Source of the DNA: Cryobacterium sinapicolor | GTDB lineage: Bacteria; Actinomycetota; Actinomycetes; Actinomycetales; Microbacteriaceae | Assembly: GCF_004403465.1 (NCBI RefSeq) | Contig: NZ_SOGQ01000019.1 | Location: 62,001-126,000, forward strand | Direction of reading: 5' to 3' | Length of the DNA: 64,000 bases | In this document: piece by piece, positions 35,569-47,547 of the stretch | Layout: every line of letters begins with the position of its first letter | Position numbering within the stretch: the stretch's first letter is position 1 | The notes under the pieces: model-generated | What the model saw: only the letters and a program-made list of their open reading frames with translations | Database searches by the model: none | What the model was told of the DNA's origin: nothing | Position numbers and translations under genes: made by a program

Positions 35569-36978
35569 ATGCGACTCTACGATTCCAGGGCCCAGGCCCT
35601 CCGCGACTTCATACCCGTCACGCCCGGCGCGGTGGGTATCTACGTCTGCGGACCCACCGTGCAGTCCTCTCCCCACATCGGCCACCTGCGCAGCGCTCTC
35701 GTGTATGACCAGTTGCGCCGTTGGCTCACCTACCGCGGCTTCGACGTCACCTTCGTGCGAAATGTCACCGACATCGACGACAAGATCCTGGACCACGCGG
35801 CCGGCGGCACCGAGCAGTGGTGGGCACTCGCCTATCGCTACGAGCTGGAGTTCACGGCCGGATACCAGCGGCTCGGAATCCTCGCCCCCAGCTACGAACC
35901 GCGGGCGACCGCCAGCATCCAGCAGATGCAGGACCTGATCACCCGTCTGATCGAGCGCGGGCACGCGTATCCTGCCGATGACGGGTCCAGCGACGTCTAC
36001 TTCGACACGGCGAACTGGGCCGACTACGGCGACCTCACCCGTCAGCGCCGCGGCGACATGGAGCCGGCAGCGGATGCCGATCCACGCGGCAAGAAAGACC
36101 CGCGGGACTTCGCCCTCTGGAAGGGCCGCAAGGCCGCCGAGCCGGAGTCCGCCTCCTGGCCGTCCCCGTGGGGAGCCGGCCGGCCCGGCTGGCATATCGA
36201 GTGCTCAGCCATGGCGTCCCGCTACCTCGGCGCCCACTTCGACATCCACGGCGGCGGGCTCGACCTGCGTTTCCCGCACCACGAGAACGAGCTGGCCCAG
36301 TCCGCCGCCGCCGGCGACGGCTTCGCGAACTACTGGGTGCACAACGGGCTGGTCAACGTGAACGGGCAGAAAATGTCCAAGTCGCTGGGCAACTCGGTCT
36401 TCGCGGCGGAGCTTCTCGATCAGGCGCGCGCCATCGTCGTGCGTTACTACCTGGGGGCGGCCCACTACCGGTCCACCATTGACTACCACGAGGGTTCCCT
36501 GGTGGAGGCCGAAGCGGCCCTCGAACGGATCGAGAGCTTCCTCGACCGCGCCGACCGCCGCTTGGCAGACACCCGTTTCGCCGGATCCGGCGTCGAAATC
36601 GTCCCCGACGAGTTCGCGTCGGCCATGGACGACGACCTGGCCGTGCCTCAGGCTCTGGCCGTTCTGCACGACACTGTGCGCACCGGCAACGCGGCCCTGG
36701 ATGCCGAAGACCTGCATGCGGCGGCCGCCGCGCGGGGTCACGTGCTGGCCATGAGCGAGGTACTCGGGATCAACCCGCTCTCGTCGGGCTGGTCAGTGGC
36801 AACGGATGAACCGGCCATGATCGCACTCACGGCCCTGGTCGAGCGCCTGCTCGACGACCGCGAGATCGCAAGGCAGGGCCGCGACTACGCGGCCGCAGAC
36901 CGTATCCGGGACGAGCTCGTCGCCGCCGGAATTACCATCGAAGACACCCCCTCGGGTGCCCATTGGAGTTTTGACTGA
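35569..36978 (+). CDS. cysS: Cysteinyl-tRNA synthetase
   Basis: Class I synthetase of 469 residues: [19 protein letters not shown] contains the zinc Cys and the HIGH motif, [10 protein letters not shown] and HHENELAQS the zinc ligands, and KMSKSLGN the ATP loop; the DALR-like C-terminal region follows. ATG at 35569 has GGGAGG 8 bp upstream; a GTG at 35563 overlaps the ispDF stop but is too near the RBS. Confidence 0.97.
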   Translation: MRLYDSRAQALRDFIPVTPGAVGIYVCGPTVQSSPHIGHLRSALVYDQLRRWLTYRGFDVTFVRNVTDIDDKILDHAAGGTEQWWALAYRYELEFTAGYQRLGILAPSYEPRATASIQQMQDLITRLIERGHAYPADDGSSDVYFDTANWADYGDLTRQRRGDMEPAADADPRGKKDPRDFALWKGRKAAEPESASWPSPWGAGRPGWHIECSAMASRYLGAHFDIHGGGLDLRFPHHENELAQSAAAGDGFANYWVHNGLVNVNGQKMSKSLGNSVFAAELLDQARAIVVRYYLGAAHYRSTIDYHEGSLVEAEAALERIESFLDRADRRLADTRFAGSGVEIVPDEFASAMDDDLAVPQALAVLHDTVRTGNAALDAEDLHAAAAARGHVLAMSEVLGINPLSSGWSVATDEPAMIALTALVERLLDDREIARQGRDYAAADRIRDELVAAGITIEDTPSGAHWSFD

Positions 36979-38084
36979 TGAAGAACACAGACCGCAAGTC
37001 ACGCACCGGGGCCGTGCGTAAGGGCAGCCGGGGACCGCAGGTCGGTTCCGGCGGCCAGGGACGCCAGGCGCTCGAGGGCAAGAAGCCCACACCCAAGGCG
37101 GAGGACCGCCCGTACCACCCCGCAGGCAAGCGCAAGCTCGCTCAGGACCGCTTCGTCGCGGCCGGCGGCGGCCGCAGCCGGGGCTCCGCGGGACCCAAGA
37201 GCGCGCCTCGCGCCGCCACCACCGGCAACACCGGCGGCGGCGGAGCGTCGACGCGGCGAGCCAAGCAGATCGACGAGCATGAGGTCGTGACCGGGCGCAA
37301 CTCGGTGCTGGAAGCGTTGCGGGCGAAGATCCCCGCCACAGCCCTGTACATGGCCACGCGGATTGAAATGGACGTACGGGTGAAGGAAGTCCTCACCCTG
37401 GCGACGACCCGCGGCATCCCCGTGCTCGAGGTCATGCGCCCGGAGCTCGACCGTCTGGCCGGGCGAGACTCCGTGCACCAGGGCCTCGCGCTGAAGGTGC
37501 CGGCCTACGAGTACGCCGAGCCCCTCGAGCTGCTGGAACTGACGATCAGCCGCGGCCACAAGCCGCTCTTCGTCGCCCTCGACGGCATCACCGACCCCCG
37601 CAACCTCGGTGCCATCATCCGCTCGACGGCCGCGTTCGGCGGACACGGCGTGATTGTGCCGCAGCGTCGGTCCGTCGGCGTGACTGCGTCGGCGTGGAAG
37701 ACCTCGGCCGGCGCCGCGGCCCGCCTGCCCGTCGCCATGGCCACCAACCTGACCCAGTCGCTCAAGGCGCTCAAGGAGCGCGGTGTGCTCGTGATCGGCC
37801 TCGCCGGAGACGGCGACACCCAGTTGCCCGAGCTCGGCATCGGGTTCGCCGAGCGCCCGATCGTGATCGTCGTCGGCAGCGAGGGCAAGGGGCTGTCCCG
37901 CCTCGTCACCGAGACCTGCGACGCGATCGTGTCGATCCCGATCAGCGCCTCGACCGAATCCCTCAATGCGGGAATCGCAGCCGGAGTGACGCTGTACGAG
38001 GTCTCCCGCCTGCGCGCGGCCGCGAAGGCCGCCAAGGCTGCGAAGCAGGCCGCCTCAGCCGCGGCGGCAGCCCCCGCCTCCTGA
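36978..38084 (+). CDS. rlmB: 23S rRNA 2'-O-ribose methyltransferase (RlmB-type SpoU)
   Basis: The 368-residue protein has a basic Gly/Lys/Arg-rich N-terminal extension (about 95 residues), a substrate-binding domain ([15 protein letters not shown]) and the SpoU trefoil-knot domain with its three motifs: [35 protein letters not shown] and [20 protein letters not shown]. It is expected to methylate G2251 of 23S rRNA. The start overlaps the cysS stop by one base (TGATG). Confidence 0.93.
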   Translation: MKNTDRKSRTGAVRKGSRGPQVGSGGQGRQALEGKKPTPKAEDRPYHPAGKRKLAQDRFVAAGGGRSRGSAGPKSAPRAATTGNTGGGGASTRRAKQIDEHEVVTGRNSVLEALRAKIPATALYMATRIEMDVRVKEVLTLATTRGIPVLEVMRPELDRLAGRDSVHQGLALKVPAYEYAEPLELLELTISRGHKPLFVALDGITDPRNLGAIIRSTAAFGGHGVIVPQRRSVGVTASAWKTSAGAAARLPVAMATNLTQSLKALKERGVLVIGLAGDGDTQLPELGIGFAERPIVIVVGSEGKGLSRLVTETCDAIVSIPISASTESLNAGIAAGVTLYEVSRLRAAAKAAKAAKQAASAAAAAPAS

Positions 38085-38112
38085 CCCTCGTCCCGGCAGG
38101 AGGGCCCGTTGG

Positions 38113-39441
38113 CTAAACCTTGAGGCGCCAGTCGGCCTCGTCGTCGGCAGCGGACTCGGCCGCGTCCGCGAGGGCGGCGCTCTCATCGTCGGTCACGTCG
38201 ATCGGGATGGTGATCTCGCCGGTAGCCGGCTCGATCACGGTGGCCTCGTCGCGGCGGTGTCGCAGCACGTTCTGGACGTAGGAGGTGACGGCCTCGGCCA
38301 GCGGGATGTCCCGGGATTGGTTCTGGGCCATGAACCAGCGGTGGTCGAGCATTTGGTGGAAAATCTCGGCGGGCTCCAGCTTGCCCTTGAGGTCGCGGGG
38401 GATGGCCCGGATGACGGGTTCGAAGACGCGCACCAGCCACTCGTGTGCCAGCATTTCCTCGTCGGCCTCCGGATCGCCGTAGGAGACCCGGTAGGAGTCG
38501 AGGTCATTGAGCAGGCGCCGGGCCTGGTTCTCCTCGGCGTCGAGCCCGGTCAGCCGCAGCAGGCGCCGTTGGTGGTGACCGGCGTCGACGACCTTGGGCT
38601 GGATGCGCACGGTCGTGCCCGTGTTGTCGGTCTTGATGGCCAGTTCCTCGATGTCGAACCCGAGGTCGTTGAGGCGTTCGACGCGTTCCGTGATGCGCCA
38701 GCGCTCGGAGCTGGCGAAGGATTCGGATCCGGTCAGTTCCTTCCAGAGCAGCCGATAGGCGGCGACGATGCCGTTGCTCACCCGGATGGGGTCGAGCTCG
38801 TCAGCCGCGCGGCCGCCGGCCTCGAGGTCCATGAGCTCACCGGCGATGTTGACGCGCGCGATCTCCAGGTCGTTCTCACGCTGGCCATTGGACAGCCCGC
38901 CCGGGTACAACTGCCCGGTCTCGGCGTCGACGAGGTACGCCGCGAACGCGCCGGCGTCACGACGGAAGAGGGTGTTAGAGAGTGACACGTCACCCCAGAA
39001 AAGGCCGGCCATGTGCACGCGCACCAGGAGCAGGGCGAGGGCGTCGACCAGCCGGGTGGCGGTGTCGGGCCGCAGCGTCTGCGAGTAGAGGGCTCGGTAG
39101 GGGAGCGAGAACTTCAGGTGCCGGGTGACGAGCACCGAGTTCAGCGGCTCGGCGTCGTCATCGGTGCGGTTCGTGATCACGGCGAGCGGCTCGACGCAGG
39201 GGATCTCCAGGCCCTGCAGGGTGCGGAGCATGTCGTACTCTCGCTTGGCCATCTCGCTGGTGGTCTCCTTGATGGCGACGACGCGGCCGCTCAGGTGCGC
39301 GAAACGAACGAGGTGGCGGGAGATGCCCTTGGGCAGGGCCGCGATGTTCTCGTTGGGCCAGGCGTCCAGCGGGAGGTGCCAGGGAAGATCAAGCAGGGCT
39401 GGATCGGCAGTGGCCGACGTGATGTTGAGTGAACCGCTCAT
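38113..39441 (-). CDS. DUF4032 domain protein with kinase-like fold
   Basis: The 442-residue soluble protein has the DUF4032 architecture. The N-terminal half looks like a lipopolysaccharide/aminoglycoside-kinase fold (SGRVVAIKETTSEMAKREYD with the Lys, LLLVRVHMAGLFWGDVSLSN, a HxD-like GDVSLSNTL, and LVDAETGQLYP). The C-terminal half (MLAHEWLVRVFEPVIRAIP, IFHQMLDHRWFMAQ) is the DUF4032 core. Activity is not known. Convergent with rlmB and downstream of the MsmK-type ATPase gene in the same direction. Confidence 0.82.
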   Translation of the reverse strand: MSGSLNITSATADPALLDLPWHLPLDAWPNENIAALPKGISRHLVRFAHLSGRVVAIKETTSEMAKREYDMLRTLQGLEIPCVEPLAVITNRTDDDAEPLNSVLVTRHLKFSLPYRALYSQTLRPDTATRLVDALALLLVRVHMAGLFWGDVSLSNTLFRRDAGAFAAYLVDAETGQLYPGGLSNGQRENDLEIARVNIAGELMDLEAGGRAADELDPIRVSNGIVAAYRLLWKELTGSESFASSERWRITERVERLNDLGFDIEELAIKTDNTGTTVRIQPKVVDAGHHQRRLLRLTGLDAEENQARRLLNDLDSYRVSYGDPEADEEMLAHEWLVRVFEPVIRAIPRDLKGKLEPAEIFHQMLDHRWFMAQNQSRDIPLAEAVTSYVQNVLRHRRDEATVIEPATGEITIPIDVTDDESAALADAAESAADDEADWRLKV

Positions 39442-39483
39442 CCGACGAGTTTACCGGTGTGCTCCGCGGTCGGAGAACGAGAA

Positions 39484-39517
39484 AACGGCCGGGTGGAGCA
39501 AGCTCCATCCGGCCGTT
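39484..39517. terminator. Terminator hairpin downstream of the MsmK-type gene
   Basis: Arms of 16 bp (39484-39499 and 39502-39517) around AA, with one mismatch: AACGGCCGGGTGGAGC with GCTCCATCCGGCCGTT. It lies 17 bp after the ATPase stop on the minus strand, with AAAACG in front as a U-run in that direction. Confidence 0.75.
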
Positions 39518-39534
39518 CATTGACGAGCGAGTGC

Positions 39535-40632
39535 CTAGTCGGCGACTGCTCCACCGAGGCGGAGGCCGGTCTCGGCGTCGAACACGTGCATGTGGTGCGG
39601 CGTCGGGGTGAGGTAGACGGTGTCCCCGGCGGACGGGTGCGAACGGCCATCGACGCGAGCGACGATGTCGGTGCGCTTGCCCTCGACCGTGGAGTGCCCG
39701 TAGAGGTAACCGTCGGCGCCGAGCTCCTCGACCAGGTCGACGGCGACCTCGAGGCCCTCGCCGTGCGTGGTGGAGAGGTGGATGTCCTCGGGCCGAACTC
39801 CGATGGTGACCTTCTTGCCGGTGGAGCCGGCCAGGGTCTCGCGGGGCACGGGGATCGTCGCCGTGCCGAACTTGATGCCGCCGTCGATGGTGTCAGCCAG
39901 GAACAGGTTCATGGCAGGGCTGCCGATGAAGCCGGCGACGAAGACGTTGTTCGGCTTCGAGTACAGGTCGCGGGGGGTACCGACCTGCTGGAGCACGCCA
40001 TCCTTCAGGACCGCGATGCGGTCGCCCATGGTGAGGGCTTCGGTCTGGTCGTGGGTCACGTAGACGGTCGTGACGCCGAGACGACGCTGGAGCGAGGCGA
40101 TCTGGGTGCGGGTCTGCACGCGCAGTTTGGCGTCGAGGTTCGACAGGGGCTCGTCCATGAGGAACACCTGGGGCTGACGCACGATGGCGCGGCCCATGGC
40201 AACGCGCTGACGCTGGCCACCGGAGAGCGCCTTCGGCTTGCGGCTCAGGTACGGCTCGAGGTCGAGCAGCTTGGCAGCTTCGAGGACGCGGGTGGCGCGC
40301 TCATCCTTGTTGACGCCGGCGATCTTGAGCGCGAAGCCCATGTTCTCGGCGACCGTCATGTGGGGGTAGAGGGCGTAGTTCTGGAAGACCATGGCGATGT
40401 CGCGGTCTTTCGGCGGGACATCCGTCACGTTGCGCTCACCGATGAAGATGTTGCCGTCGTTGACCTCTTCGAGGCCGGCGAGCATGCGCAGAGACGTGGA
40501 CTTGCCGCAGCCGGACGGACCGACCAGCACGAGGAACTCGCCGTCGGCAACCGACAGGTCGAGCTTGTCGACGGCAGGGATCGCGGAACCCGGGTAGAGG
40601 CGGGTCGCCTTGTCGAACGTGACTGAAGCCAT
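39535..40632 (-). CDS. MsmK/UgpC-type sugar ABC transporter ATPase
   Basis: A 365-residue ATPase of the CUT1 family with Walker [10 protein letters not shown], signature LSGGQRQRVAMGRA, Walker B VFLMDEPLSNLD, switch His in VTHDQTEA, and the C-terminal TOBE/OB region (IGVRPEDIHL). No permease or binding-protein genes are near, so it is probably the shared ATPase serving several sugar transporters, as MsiK/MsmK does. ATG at 40632 has AAGGAG 9 bp upstream. Confidence 0.92.
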   Translation of the reverse strand: MASVTFDKATRLYPGSAIPAVDKLDLSVADGEFLVLVGPSGCGKSTSLRMLAGLEEVNDGNIFIGERNVTDVPPKDRDIAMVFQNYALYPHMTVAENMGFALKIAGVNKDERATRVLEAAKLLDLEPYLSRKPKALSGGQRQRVAMGRAIVRQPQVFLMDEPLSNLDAKLRVQTRTQIASLQRRLGVTTVYVTHDQTEALTMGDRIAVLKDGVLQQVGTPRDLYSKPNNVFVAGFIGSPAMNLFLADTIDGGIKFGTATIPVPRETLAGSTGKKVTIGVRPEDIHLSTTHGEGLEVAVDLVEELGADGYLYGHSTVEGKRTDIVARVDGRSHPSAGDTVYLTPTPHHMHVFDAETGLRLGGAVAD

Positions 40633-40878
40633 GGTTGTTTTCTCCTTCACCGGCAGGTACGTGCCGGACGATCCGTTGTGATGGGTTGCTACGCCTGCCG
40701 CGAGCGACAGGTCAACGTTTTCAGTATGTCATGTCGGGGGAACGCAGCGTCGGCGGCAATGGTGCCGCGGAGGGCGGCAACAGGTGCCGTCTGGTCGTTT
40801 CCCAGAAAGGGGACCTACTATTTGGGAGGCATTCGCAAATGGCTTGCCTCTGCACTTACCTATTCGGAGCGAGCATTC

Positions 40879-41793
40879 ATGACTATTGGCGGATCGGGCG
40901 ATAGCCGTCCCTCTAAGAATCAGCGACGTGACGCGGTTCGCACCAAGGCCAAGCGGATCCGCGAGGAGCAGAAGAAGAAGGACCGCCGCAACCGGGTCGC
41001 CCTGCGCGGCGGGACAGCCGCCGCGGCCGTCGCCATTGCCGCGGTCGTCGTCGTGGTCATCATCAATTCGATTCCGCCGGTCGGCCCCGGCCCGGCGAAC
41101 ATGGCCAGCGACGGCGTGCTGATCACCGAAGGAATGACTCCGGTCACGACCTCCGCGCTCCAGCCCGAGGCCAAGCCGATTCCGTCCAAGCCGGATGGGA
41201 CCGGCACCGTCGCCGACATTCGCGTCTACGCCGATTACCTCTGCCCGTTCTGCAGCGAGTTCGAGGCAGCCAACAGCGAGCAGATCAGTCAGTGGGTCAC
41301 GTCGGGTGCCGCAACCGTCGAAATCCACCCGGTCTCGATCCTGACCCACAAATCTTCCGGCACGAAGTATTCACTACGGGCCGCGAACGCCGCCGCCTGC
41401 GTGGCGAATTTCGCTCCCGAGAACTTCTACGATTTCAACGCCATCCTGTTTCGGGAGCAGCCCAAGGAAGGCACGGCCGGTCACGACGACGCGGCCATCA
41501 AGGGACTCGTGAAGGACGCCGGCGTGAGTGACGCGGTATCGCAGATCAACGAGTGCATCGACGACACGACCTTCAAGTCCTGGGTCATCGCCTCGACGGA
41601 CCGAGCTCTATCCGGTCCACTGCCGAACACCGAGGTGGAGGCCATCACGGGCACACCGACCGTGCTCGTGAATGGAAAGCAGTACGTCGGCGCCCTCGAC
41701 GACCCGAAGGAGTTCGCAGCCTTCGTGCTCCAGGCCGCCGGTGCGACCTACTCCACATCGACGCCGACCCCGGAGCCGGTGCCCGCCGGGTGA
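40879..41793 (+). CDS. Membrane-anchored DsbA-family thiol-disulfide oxidoreductase
   Basis: The 304-residue protein has a strongly basic N-terminus (residues about 12-42), one membrane helix (AAAAVAIAAVVVVVIINSI) and an extracytoplasmic thioredoxin fold with the active-site CPFC in YADYLCPFCSEF and the cis-Pro loop GTPTVLVNG. A further Cys pair (AACVANF, INECIDD) is present. It likely forms or isomerises disulfides in exported proteins. ATG at 40879 begins the polar N-terminus. Confidence 0.9.
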   Translation: MTIGGSGDSRPSKNQRRDAVRTKAKRIREEQKKKDRRNRVALRGGTAAAAVAIAAVVVVVIINSIPPVGPGPANMASDGVLITEGMTPVTTSALQPEAKPIPSKPDGTGTVADIRVYADYLCPFCSEFEAANSEQISQWVTSGAATVEIHPVSILTHKSSGTKYSLRAANAAACVANFAPENFYDFNAILFREQPKEGTAGHDDAAIKGLVKDAGVSDAVSQINECIDDTTFKSWVIASTDRALSGPLPNTEVEAITGTPTVLVNGKQYVGALDDPKEFAAFVLQAAGATYSTSTPTPEPVPAG

Positions 41794-41865
41794 GCTCCCG
41801 ACGATCTGGCCCCACAGCTCAGGTTCGTCATTTAGGATGGTGTGTCGAGGCGACAATCACCTCAT

Positions 41866-41938
41866 GCCGGCCTGGCGCAATTGGTAGCGCACCACTCTTG
41901 TAAAGTGGGGGTTACGGGTTCAAGTCCCGTGGCCGGCC
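41866..41938 (+). tRNA. tRNA-Thr (anticodon TGT)
   Basis: Cloverleaf: acceptor GCCGGCC/GGCCGGC, D arm GCGC-AATTGGTA-GCGC, anticodon stem CCACT/AGTGG with loop CTTGTAA, T arm ACGGG-TTCAAGT-CCCGT. Anticodon TGT reads threonine. CCA is not encoded. Confidence 0.96.
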
Positions 41939-42021
41939 CTCTTTTCGTCGGATTGAGGTCCGTCCGATCGTGCAGCGCCGGTTCGCACGTTCCCACAATT
42001 ACGCGTCTTCAGAACGACTCG

Positions 42022-42579
42022 TCACTGGAACGAACTGAGGAAATCGCCCGGATCGATCGACTGGCGGACGCCCGGTTTCGCATCGTTCGGCACGCCGCCG
42101 ACATACAGCCAGCCGAGCAGTGCTTCCGAAGCGGCGAGCCCATGGGCGTCGTGTACGGGCCGGGTGCGGGTCAATGAGCCGGAGCGCCACATGACGCCCC
42201 AGCCCTGCTCGGACAAGAGCAGGCTGAGCATGTGGGCGACGCCGGCCGCGACGGCGTCCTGTTCCCAGACCGCCACGCTTTCGCTCTCGCGACGGCTCGC
42301 GACCACGGCGATCAGAAGCTCGGCGCGTAGGGGCTTCGCGGCGAGCCTGGCAGCCTCGGGGTCTGCGCCGGTCAGCCCGGCGGCCCGCACCATGGCCTCG
42401 CCCAGGCGGCGGCGCGCCTCGCCGCGCAGCTCGATCAACCGCCACGGTCGCAGCGCGCCATGGTCGGCCACGCGCGCCGCGACAGCCACCAGCGGCAGCA
42501 GTTCAGCGTGGGTCGGCACCTGGCCGGTGACTTTGGAGTGGGACCGCCGCCGACCGACCGCCTCGAGGAGGTCGGACAA
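42022..42579 (-). CDS. Nitroreductase family protein
   Basis: A 185-residue short nitroreductase-fold flavoprotein: N-terminal RRSHSKVTGQVP for FMN phosphate, AARVADHGALRPWRLIELRG, the helix ESVAVWEQDAVAAGVAHMLS, and GWGVMWRSGS. The match to the family is good but the substrate is unknown. Its start is 3 bp downstream of the msrB stop, so the two likely form an operon. Confidence 0.82.
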   Translation of the reverse strand: MSDLLEAVGRRRSHSKVTGQVPTHAELLPLVAVAARVADHGALRPWRLIELRGEARRRLGEAMVRAAGLTGADPEAARLAAKPLRAELLIAVVASRRESESVAVWEQDAVAAGVAHMLSLLLSEQGWGVMWRSGSLTRTRPVHDAHGLAASEALLGWLYVGGVPNDAKPGVRQSIDPGDFLSSFQ

Positions 42580-42582
42580 CGC

Positions 42583-42984
42583 TTACTCGACCGGCTTGAA
42601 GTTGAGCGAGATGGAGTTCATGCAGTACCGGTCACCGGTGGGTGTCCCGAATCCGTCGTCGAAGACATGGCCCAAGTGTGAGCCGCAATTGGCGCAGCGT
42701 ACCTCGGTGCGCACGACGCCGAGGGTGCGGTCTTCGAGGAGTTCAACCGCCTCGGGGCGCACCGACTCGTAGAAGCTGGGCCAGCCGCAACCGGAGTCGA
42801 ACTTCGTGCCGCTCTTGAACAGTTCGGCGTTGCAGGCCCCGCAGGTGTAAATCCCGGACCGGCCCTCGTCGAGGAGCTCGCCGGTCCACGCCCGCTCGGT
42901 GGCGGCGCCGCGGAGGACGGCGTACTTCTCGGGGCTCAGTTCCGCTCGCCACTGGGCATCCGACTTCTCGACCTCGTAGTCCAT
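42583..42984 (-). CDS. msrB: Peptide-methionine (R)-S-oxide reductase
   Basis: Repairs methionine-R-sulfoxide in proteins. The 133-residue enzyme has both zinc CxxC pairs (YTCGACNAELF, RCANCGSHLGHVF), the substrate block FDSGCGWPSFY and the catalytic Cys in DRYCMNSISL. Length is standard for a stand-alone MsrB. AAGGAA precedes the ATG. Confidence 0.96.
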   Translation of the reverse strand: MDYEVEKSDAQWRAELSPEKYAVLRGAATERAWTGELLDEGRSGIYTCGACNAELFKSGTKFDSGCGWPSFYESVRPEAVELLEDRTLGVVRTEVRCANCGSHLGHVFDDGFGTPTGDRYCMNSISLNFKPVE

Positions 42985-43174
42985 GTTCCGTTCCTTCCTG
43001 CTCGGCCCCGAAAGGCCGAAGTCTGCTGTACCAACACTAAACTCGCCGGACCGCGGCGGTATTCCTCGATCAGGAGTCAGGCCGTGTTATGCGCCGAGGC
43101 GGAACGCTGCCGAACGGTCCAGCCTGTACGCAGGCGCCGACAAATATGATTGCAGAGAACGAGGGAGGTGGCAC

Positions 43175-43480
43175 GTGGACGGAATGCCCGTTTCGCCGAC
43201 TCCATCGGCTTCGGAATCGGAGTCCCCGGCCGGCCTGTCCGCCCGTGACCGGTCGATCCTCGCCTTCGAGCGTCAGTGGTGGAAGCACGCCGGCGCCAAG
43301 GAGCAGGCGATCCGGGCCGAGTTCGGCCTGTCGGCCGCCCGGTACTATCAACTACTGGGTGTCCTGATCGACTCTCCGCTGGCCGTGGCCCACGATCCGA
43401 TGCTGGTGAAACGCCTGCAACGGATGCGTGATGCCCGGTCGCAGGCGCGGGAGCACCGATCGCTTCATTCCACCGATTGA
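43175..43480 (+). CDS. DUF3263 family protein
   Basis: A small 101-residue protein with the DUF3263 helix-rich core (LSARDRSILAFERQWWKHAG, FGLSAARYYQLLGVLID), which resembles a helix-turn-helix. GTG at 43175 is chosen: GGAGG lies 6 bp before it. In mycobacteria the same family precedes a LytR_C-domain gene, as here. Confidence 0.87.
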   Translation: MDGMPVSPTPSASESESPAGLSARDRSILAFERQWWKHAGAKEQAIRAEFGLSAARYYQLLGVLIDSPLAVAHDPMLVKRLQRMRDARSQAREHRSLHSTD

Positions 43481-43539
43481 CACCCTGACCTTCACCCCCA
43501 CCGTCATCACCGCACATTGAGGATCGAACCAGCCCGACG

Positions 43540-44118
43540 ATGCCGAACTCCTACGCGAAAGACCGCTTCGACCACCTCCCGCACTCTCTGGAGCGGGTGG
43601 GGGCGCACCGCGCTCCCGGCAAGAAGGGCCGTGGCTGGGTCGCGTTGTGGTGGGCTCTTGGAGCAACCGTCGTGCTGGTCGGCACGGGAGTCGTCGGCCT
43701 GGCCGTGCTGAACAATAATCTGAGTTTTGAATTGCCGGGCACGACGCCGACCGCCGAGAGTACTGCGGAGCCGAGCGTCACCCCGAGTGACGCTGCGGCG
43801 GCAACGCCGACGCCGGCCGCGACAGTGGACCCTGACGTGACCGTGACCGTTCTGAACGGAACGGCCGGCGAGGGCATTGCCCGGTCCGTCGGCGAGATCC
43901 TCGAAGCGGAGGGCTGGACGATCGAAGCGCTGGATAACGCGAGCACGGAGGATGTGGAGACCACGACCGTCTACTACGCCGAGGCTGCTTTGGAGGGGGC
44001 GGCGCGCGGAGTCTCGGAGTCCCTGCCCGGCGCGGAGGTGCTGCTTTCAAGCGATTTCGCCGATTCCGCTGCGGACCTGACCGTGGTCGTCGGCACCGAC
44101 TACGAGCCGGCCGAGTAG
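43540..44118 (+). CDS. LytR C-terminal domain membrane protein
   Basis: The 192-residue protein has a cytosolic N-terminus, one membrane helix ([20 protein letters not shown]), a Thr/Ala/Pro-rich linker and an extracytoplasmic LytR_C domain ([44 protein letters not shown]). The domain is found at the end of cell-wall LCP ligases, but no LCP domain is present here. Follows DUF3263 by 59 bp. Confidence 0.88.
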   Translation: MPNSYAKDRFDHLPHSLERVGAHRAPGKKGRGWVALWWALGATVVLVGTGVVGLAVLNNNLSFELPGTTPTAESTAEPSVTPSDAAAATPTPAATVDPDVTVTVLNGTAGEGIARSVGEILEAEGWTIEALDNASTEDVETTTVYYAEAALEGAARGVSESLPGAEVLLSSDFADSAADLTVVVGTDYEPAE

Positions 44119-44329
44119 CCGCCGCTTATACGCCGCGCGCTTGCGCGTCAACCCCCTTTCGTTCTTCCTCAGCTTCCGTAAATTGGTCGTTGGTCGCTCA
44201 TTTGTTCGTTCGGACGTTCTCCCACGAGGCGTATTCCACCGGTTGAATGCAATGGACGCAGTCACTGCGCCAGGCCCGGTACGGCCAACGGGCGCGTGTC
44301 GACGAATTCAAAGCAACAGGGAGTTACAC

Positions 44330-44533
44330 ATGGCGAACGGAACCGTCAAATGGTTCAACGCTGAAAAGGGTTTCGGCTTCATCACGGTCGACGGAGGTGG
44401 CCAGGACGTCTTTGTCCACTACTCGGCCATCGACATGCACGGCTACAAGGTTCTGGAAGAGGGACAGCACGTCATCTTCGAACTGGGTACAGGGGCGAAG
44501 GGGCCCCAGGCAGAATCGGTTCGTCCGGTCTGA
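44330..44533 (+). CDS. CspA-family cold shock protein
   Basis: A 67-residue single cold-shock domain binding single-stranded RNA/DNA, with RNP1 KGFGFITV and RNP2 [15 protein letters not shown] precedes the ATG at 44330. The 211-bp upstream gap is AT-richer and could hold a long leader, as usual for cold-shock mRNAs; the upstream in-frame codons look non-coding. Confidence 0.95.
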   Translation: MANGTVKWFNAEKGFGFITVDGGGQDVFVHYSAIDMHGYKVLEEGQHVIFELGTGAKGPQAESVRPV

Positions 44534-44656
44534 TCCAGCGGGGGGTGTTCCAGCGGTCGACCGAAAGGTCATCGGCAACGGCGGTTCACGACGTATTTAC
44601 GGGTTCTGCCCCGAGCGGCACGGGCGCGGCATTGATGCCGCGTTAGTGTGTGGGGC

Positions 44657-45736
44657 GTGACAGTGAAAACAGTGGTTCCAGCACGGCGACGAAGCACGAC
44701 GCCGGGAATCCGGTCCATCCGGATGCTCGGGGTCGTGCTTCTGCCGTCTCTCCTTCTGGTGTCGGCCTGCGCCGGCACCGGTGACGCATCGAAGCCGTCG
44801 GCGAGTTCCACGCCGTGGGACTCCACCTACGATTCTGCAGCGGACCCGGCGGTTGCCCCGCTGCGCGGTACGAGTGTGCCGGCCGAGAGCCTCCAAAATC
44901 CGGCGCTCTCGGTGAAAATCGACAACCACGAAGCGGCCAGGCCGCAGCTCGCACTCGAGCGGGCGGACATCATCTTCGAAGAACTGGTCGAGGGAGGGCT
45001 GACCCGGTATGTCGCGGTTTGGCAGTCCGATGTGCCGGAACACGTCGGGCCGGTGCGCTCGATCCGGCCCATGGACCCGGACATTATCGCGCCGTTCGGG
45101 GGAATCGTGGCCTACTCCGGCGGCCAGCAGAAATTCATCGACCTGATGGACGCCACCGACGTCGTCAGTGCCGTCTTCGATGCCGACGACACCGGTCTCT
45201 TTGCGCGTTCGGATGACCGGGAAGCCCCGCACGACGTCATCCTCGAGGCCGCCGCTCTCGTCGAACGGAACGACACCCTGCCGCCGCCCGTGCAGCAGTT
45301 CGCCTACACCGCGACCGTGCAGGGATCGTCGGCGGCCGTCGACGGAACGCCTGTATCGGCGATCAACTCCACCTTCTCCGCCGCACGCTGGCCCGGCTGG
45401 ACGTGGGACGCGGCCGGTGCCGCGTATCTGCGTTCCCAGGAGGGAGCCCCTGACCTCGACGCCACCGGGGCACAGCTCCGAGCGATCAATGTCGTGGTGC
45501 TGCGGGTCATGATCGACGCTACCTATGGAGACGTTCCCAAGACGACCATGATCGGGTCGGGTGAGGCCTGGGTCTCGGCGGGCGGCAAGTCAGTGCATGC
45601 CGTCTGGTCCAAGGCCGACCAGGACGCGCCCATCCGACTCGTCGATGACTTCGGCGTGACGATTCGCCTTGCCGCCGGCAACACCTGGATCGAGCTGGTG
45701 CCGTCGGACCGAGGCACGGTCGTGCTGGTGCCGTAG
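44657..45736 (+). CDS. DUF3048 (YerB-like) lipoprotein
   Basis: About 359 residues, with a lipoprotein signal (LGVVLLPSLLLVSAC) and the two DUF3048 parts: KIDNHEAARPQLALERADII, VGPVRSIRPMDPDI, ending in HAVWSKADQDAPIRLVDDFG and TWIELVPSD. The family is exported and of unknown function, possibly cell-wall linked. Start is uncertain: GTG at 44657 or 44648, neither with a clear RBS. Confidence 0.87.
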   Translation: MTVKTVVPARRRSTTPGIRSIRMLGVVLLPSLLLVSACAGTGDASKPSASSTPWDSTYDSAADPAVAPLRGTSVPAESLQNPALSVKIDNHEAARPQLALERADIIFEELVEGGLTRYVAVWQSDVPEHVGPVRSIRPMDPDIIAPFGGIVAYSGGQQKFIDLMDATDVVSAVFDADDTGLFARSDDREAPHDVILEAAALVERNDTLPPPVQQFAYTATVQGSSAAVDGTPVSAINSTFSAARWPGWTWDAAGAAYLRSQEGAPDLDATGAQLRAINVVVLRVMIDATYGDVPKTTMIGSGEAWVSAGGKSVHAVWSKADQDAPIRLVDDFGVTIRLAAGNTWIELVPSDRGTVVLVP

Positions 45737-45762
45737 CCGAGGCCGCAGCCCCCTGCCGTTCA

Positions 45763-47487
<1,725 letters not shown>

Positions 47488-47515
47488 GTCCACACCGCTT
47501 CACCGCTTCACAGCA

Positions 47516-47543
47516 CAGGGCGTCTCCTCCGGGAGGCGCCCTG
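47516..47543 (+). terminator. Terminator after groEL
   Basis: CAGGGCGTCTCC (47516-47527) pairs with GGAGGCGCCCTG (47532-47543), with one G-U pair, 29 bp after the groEL stop. A tandem array follows. Confidence 0.7.
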
Positions 47544-47547
47544 TGGT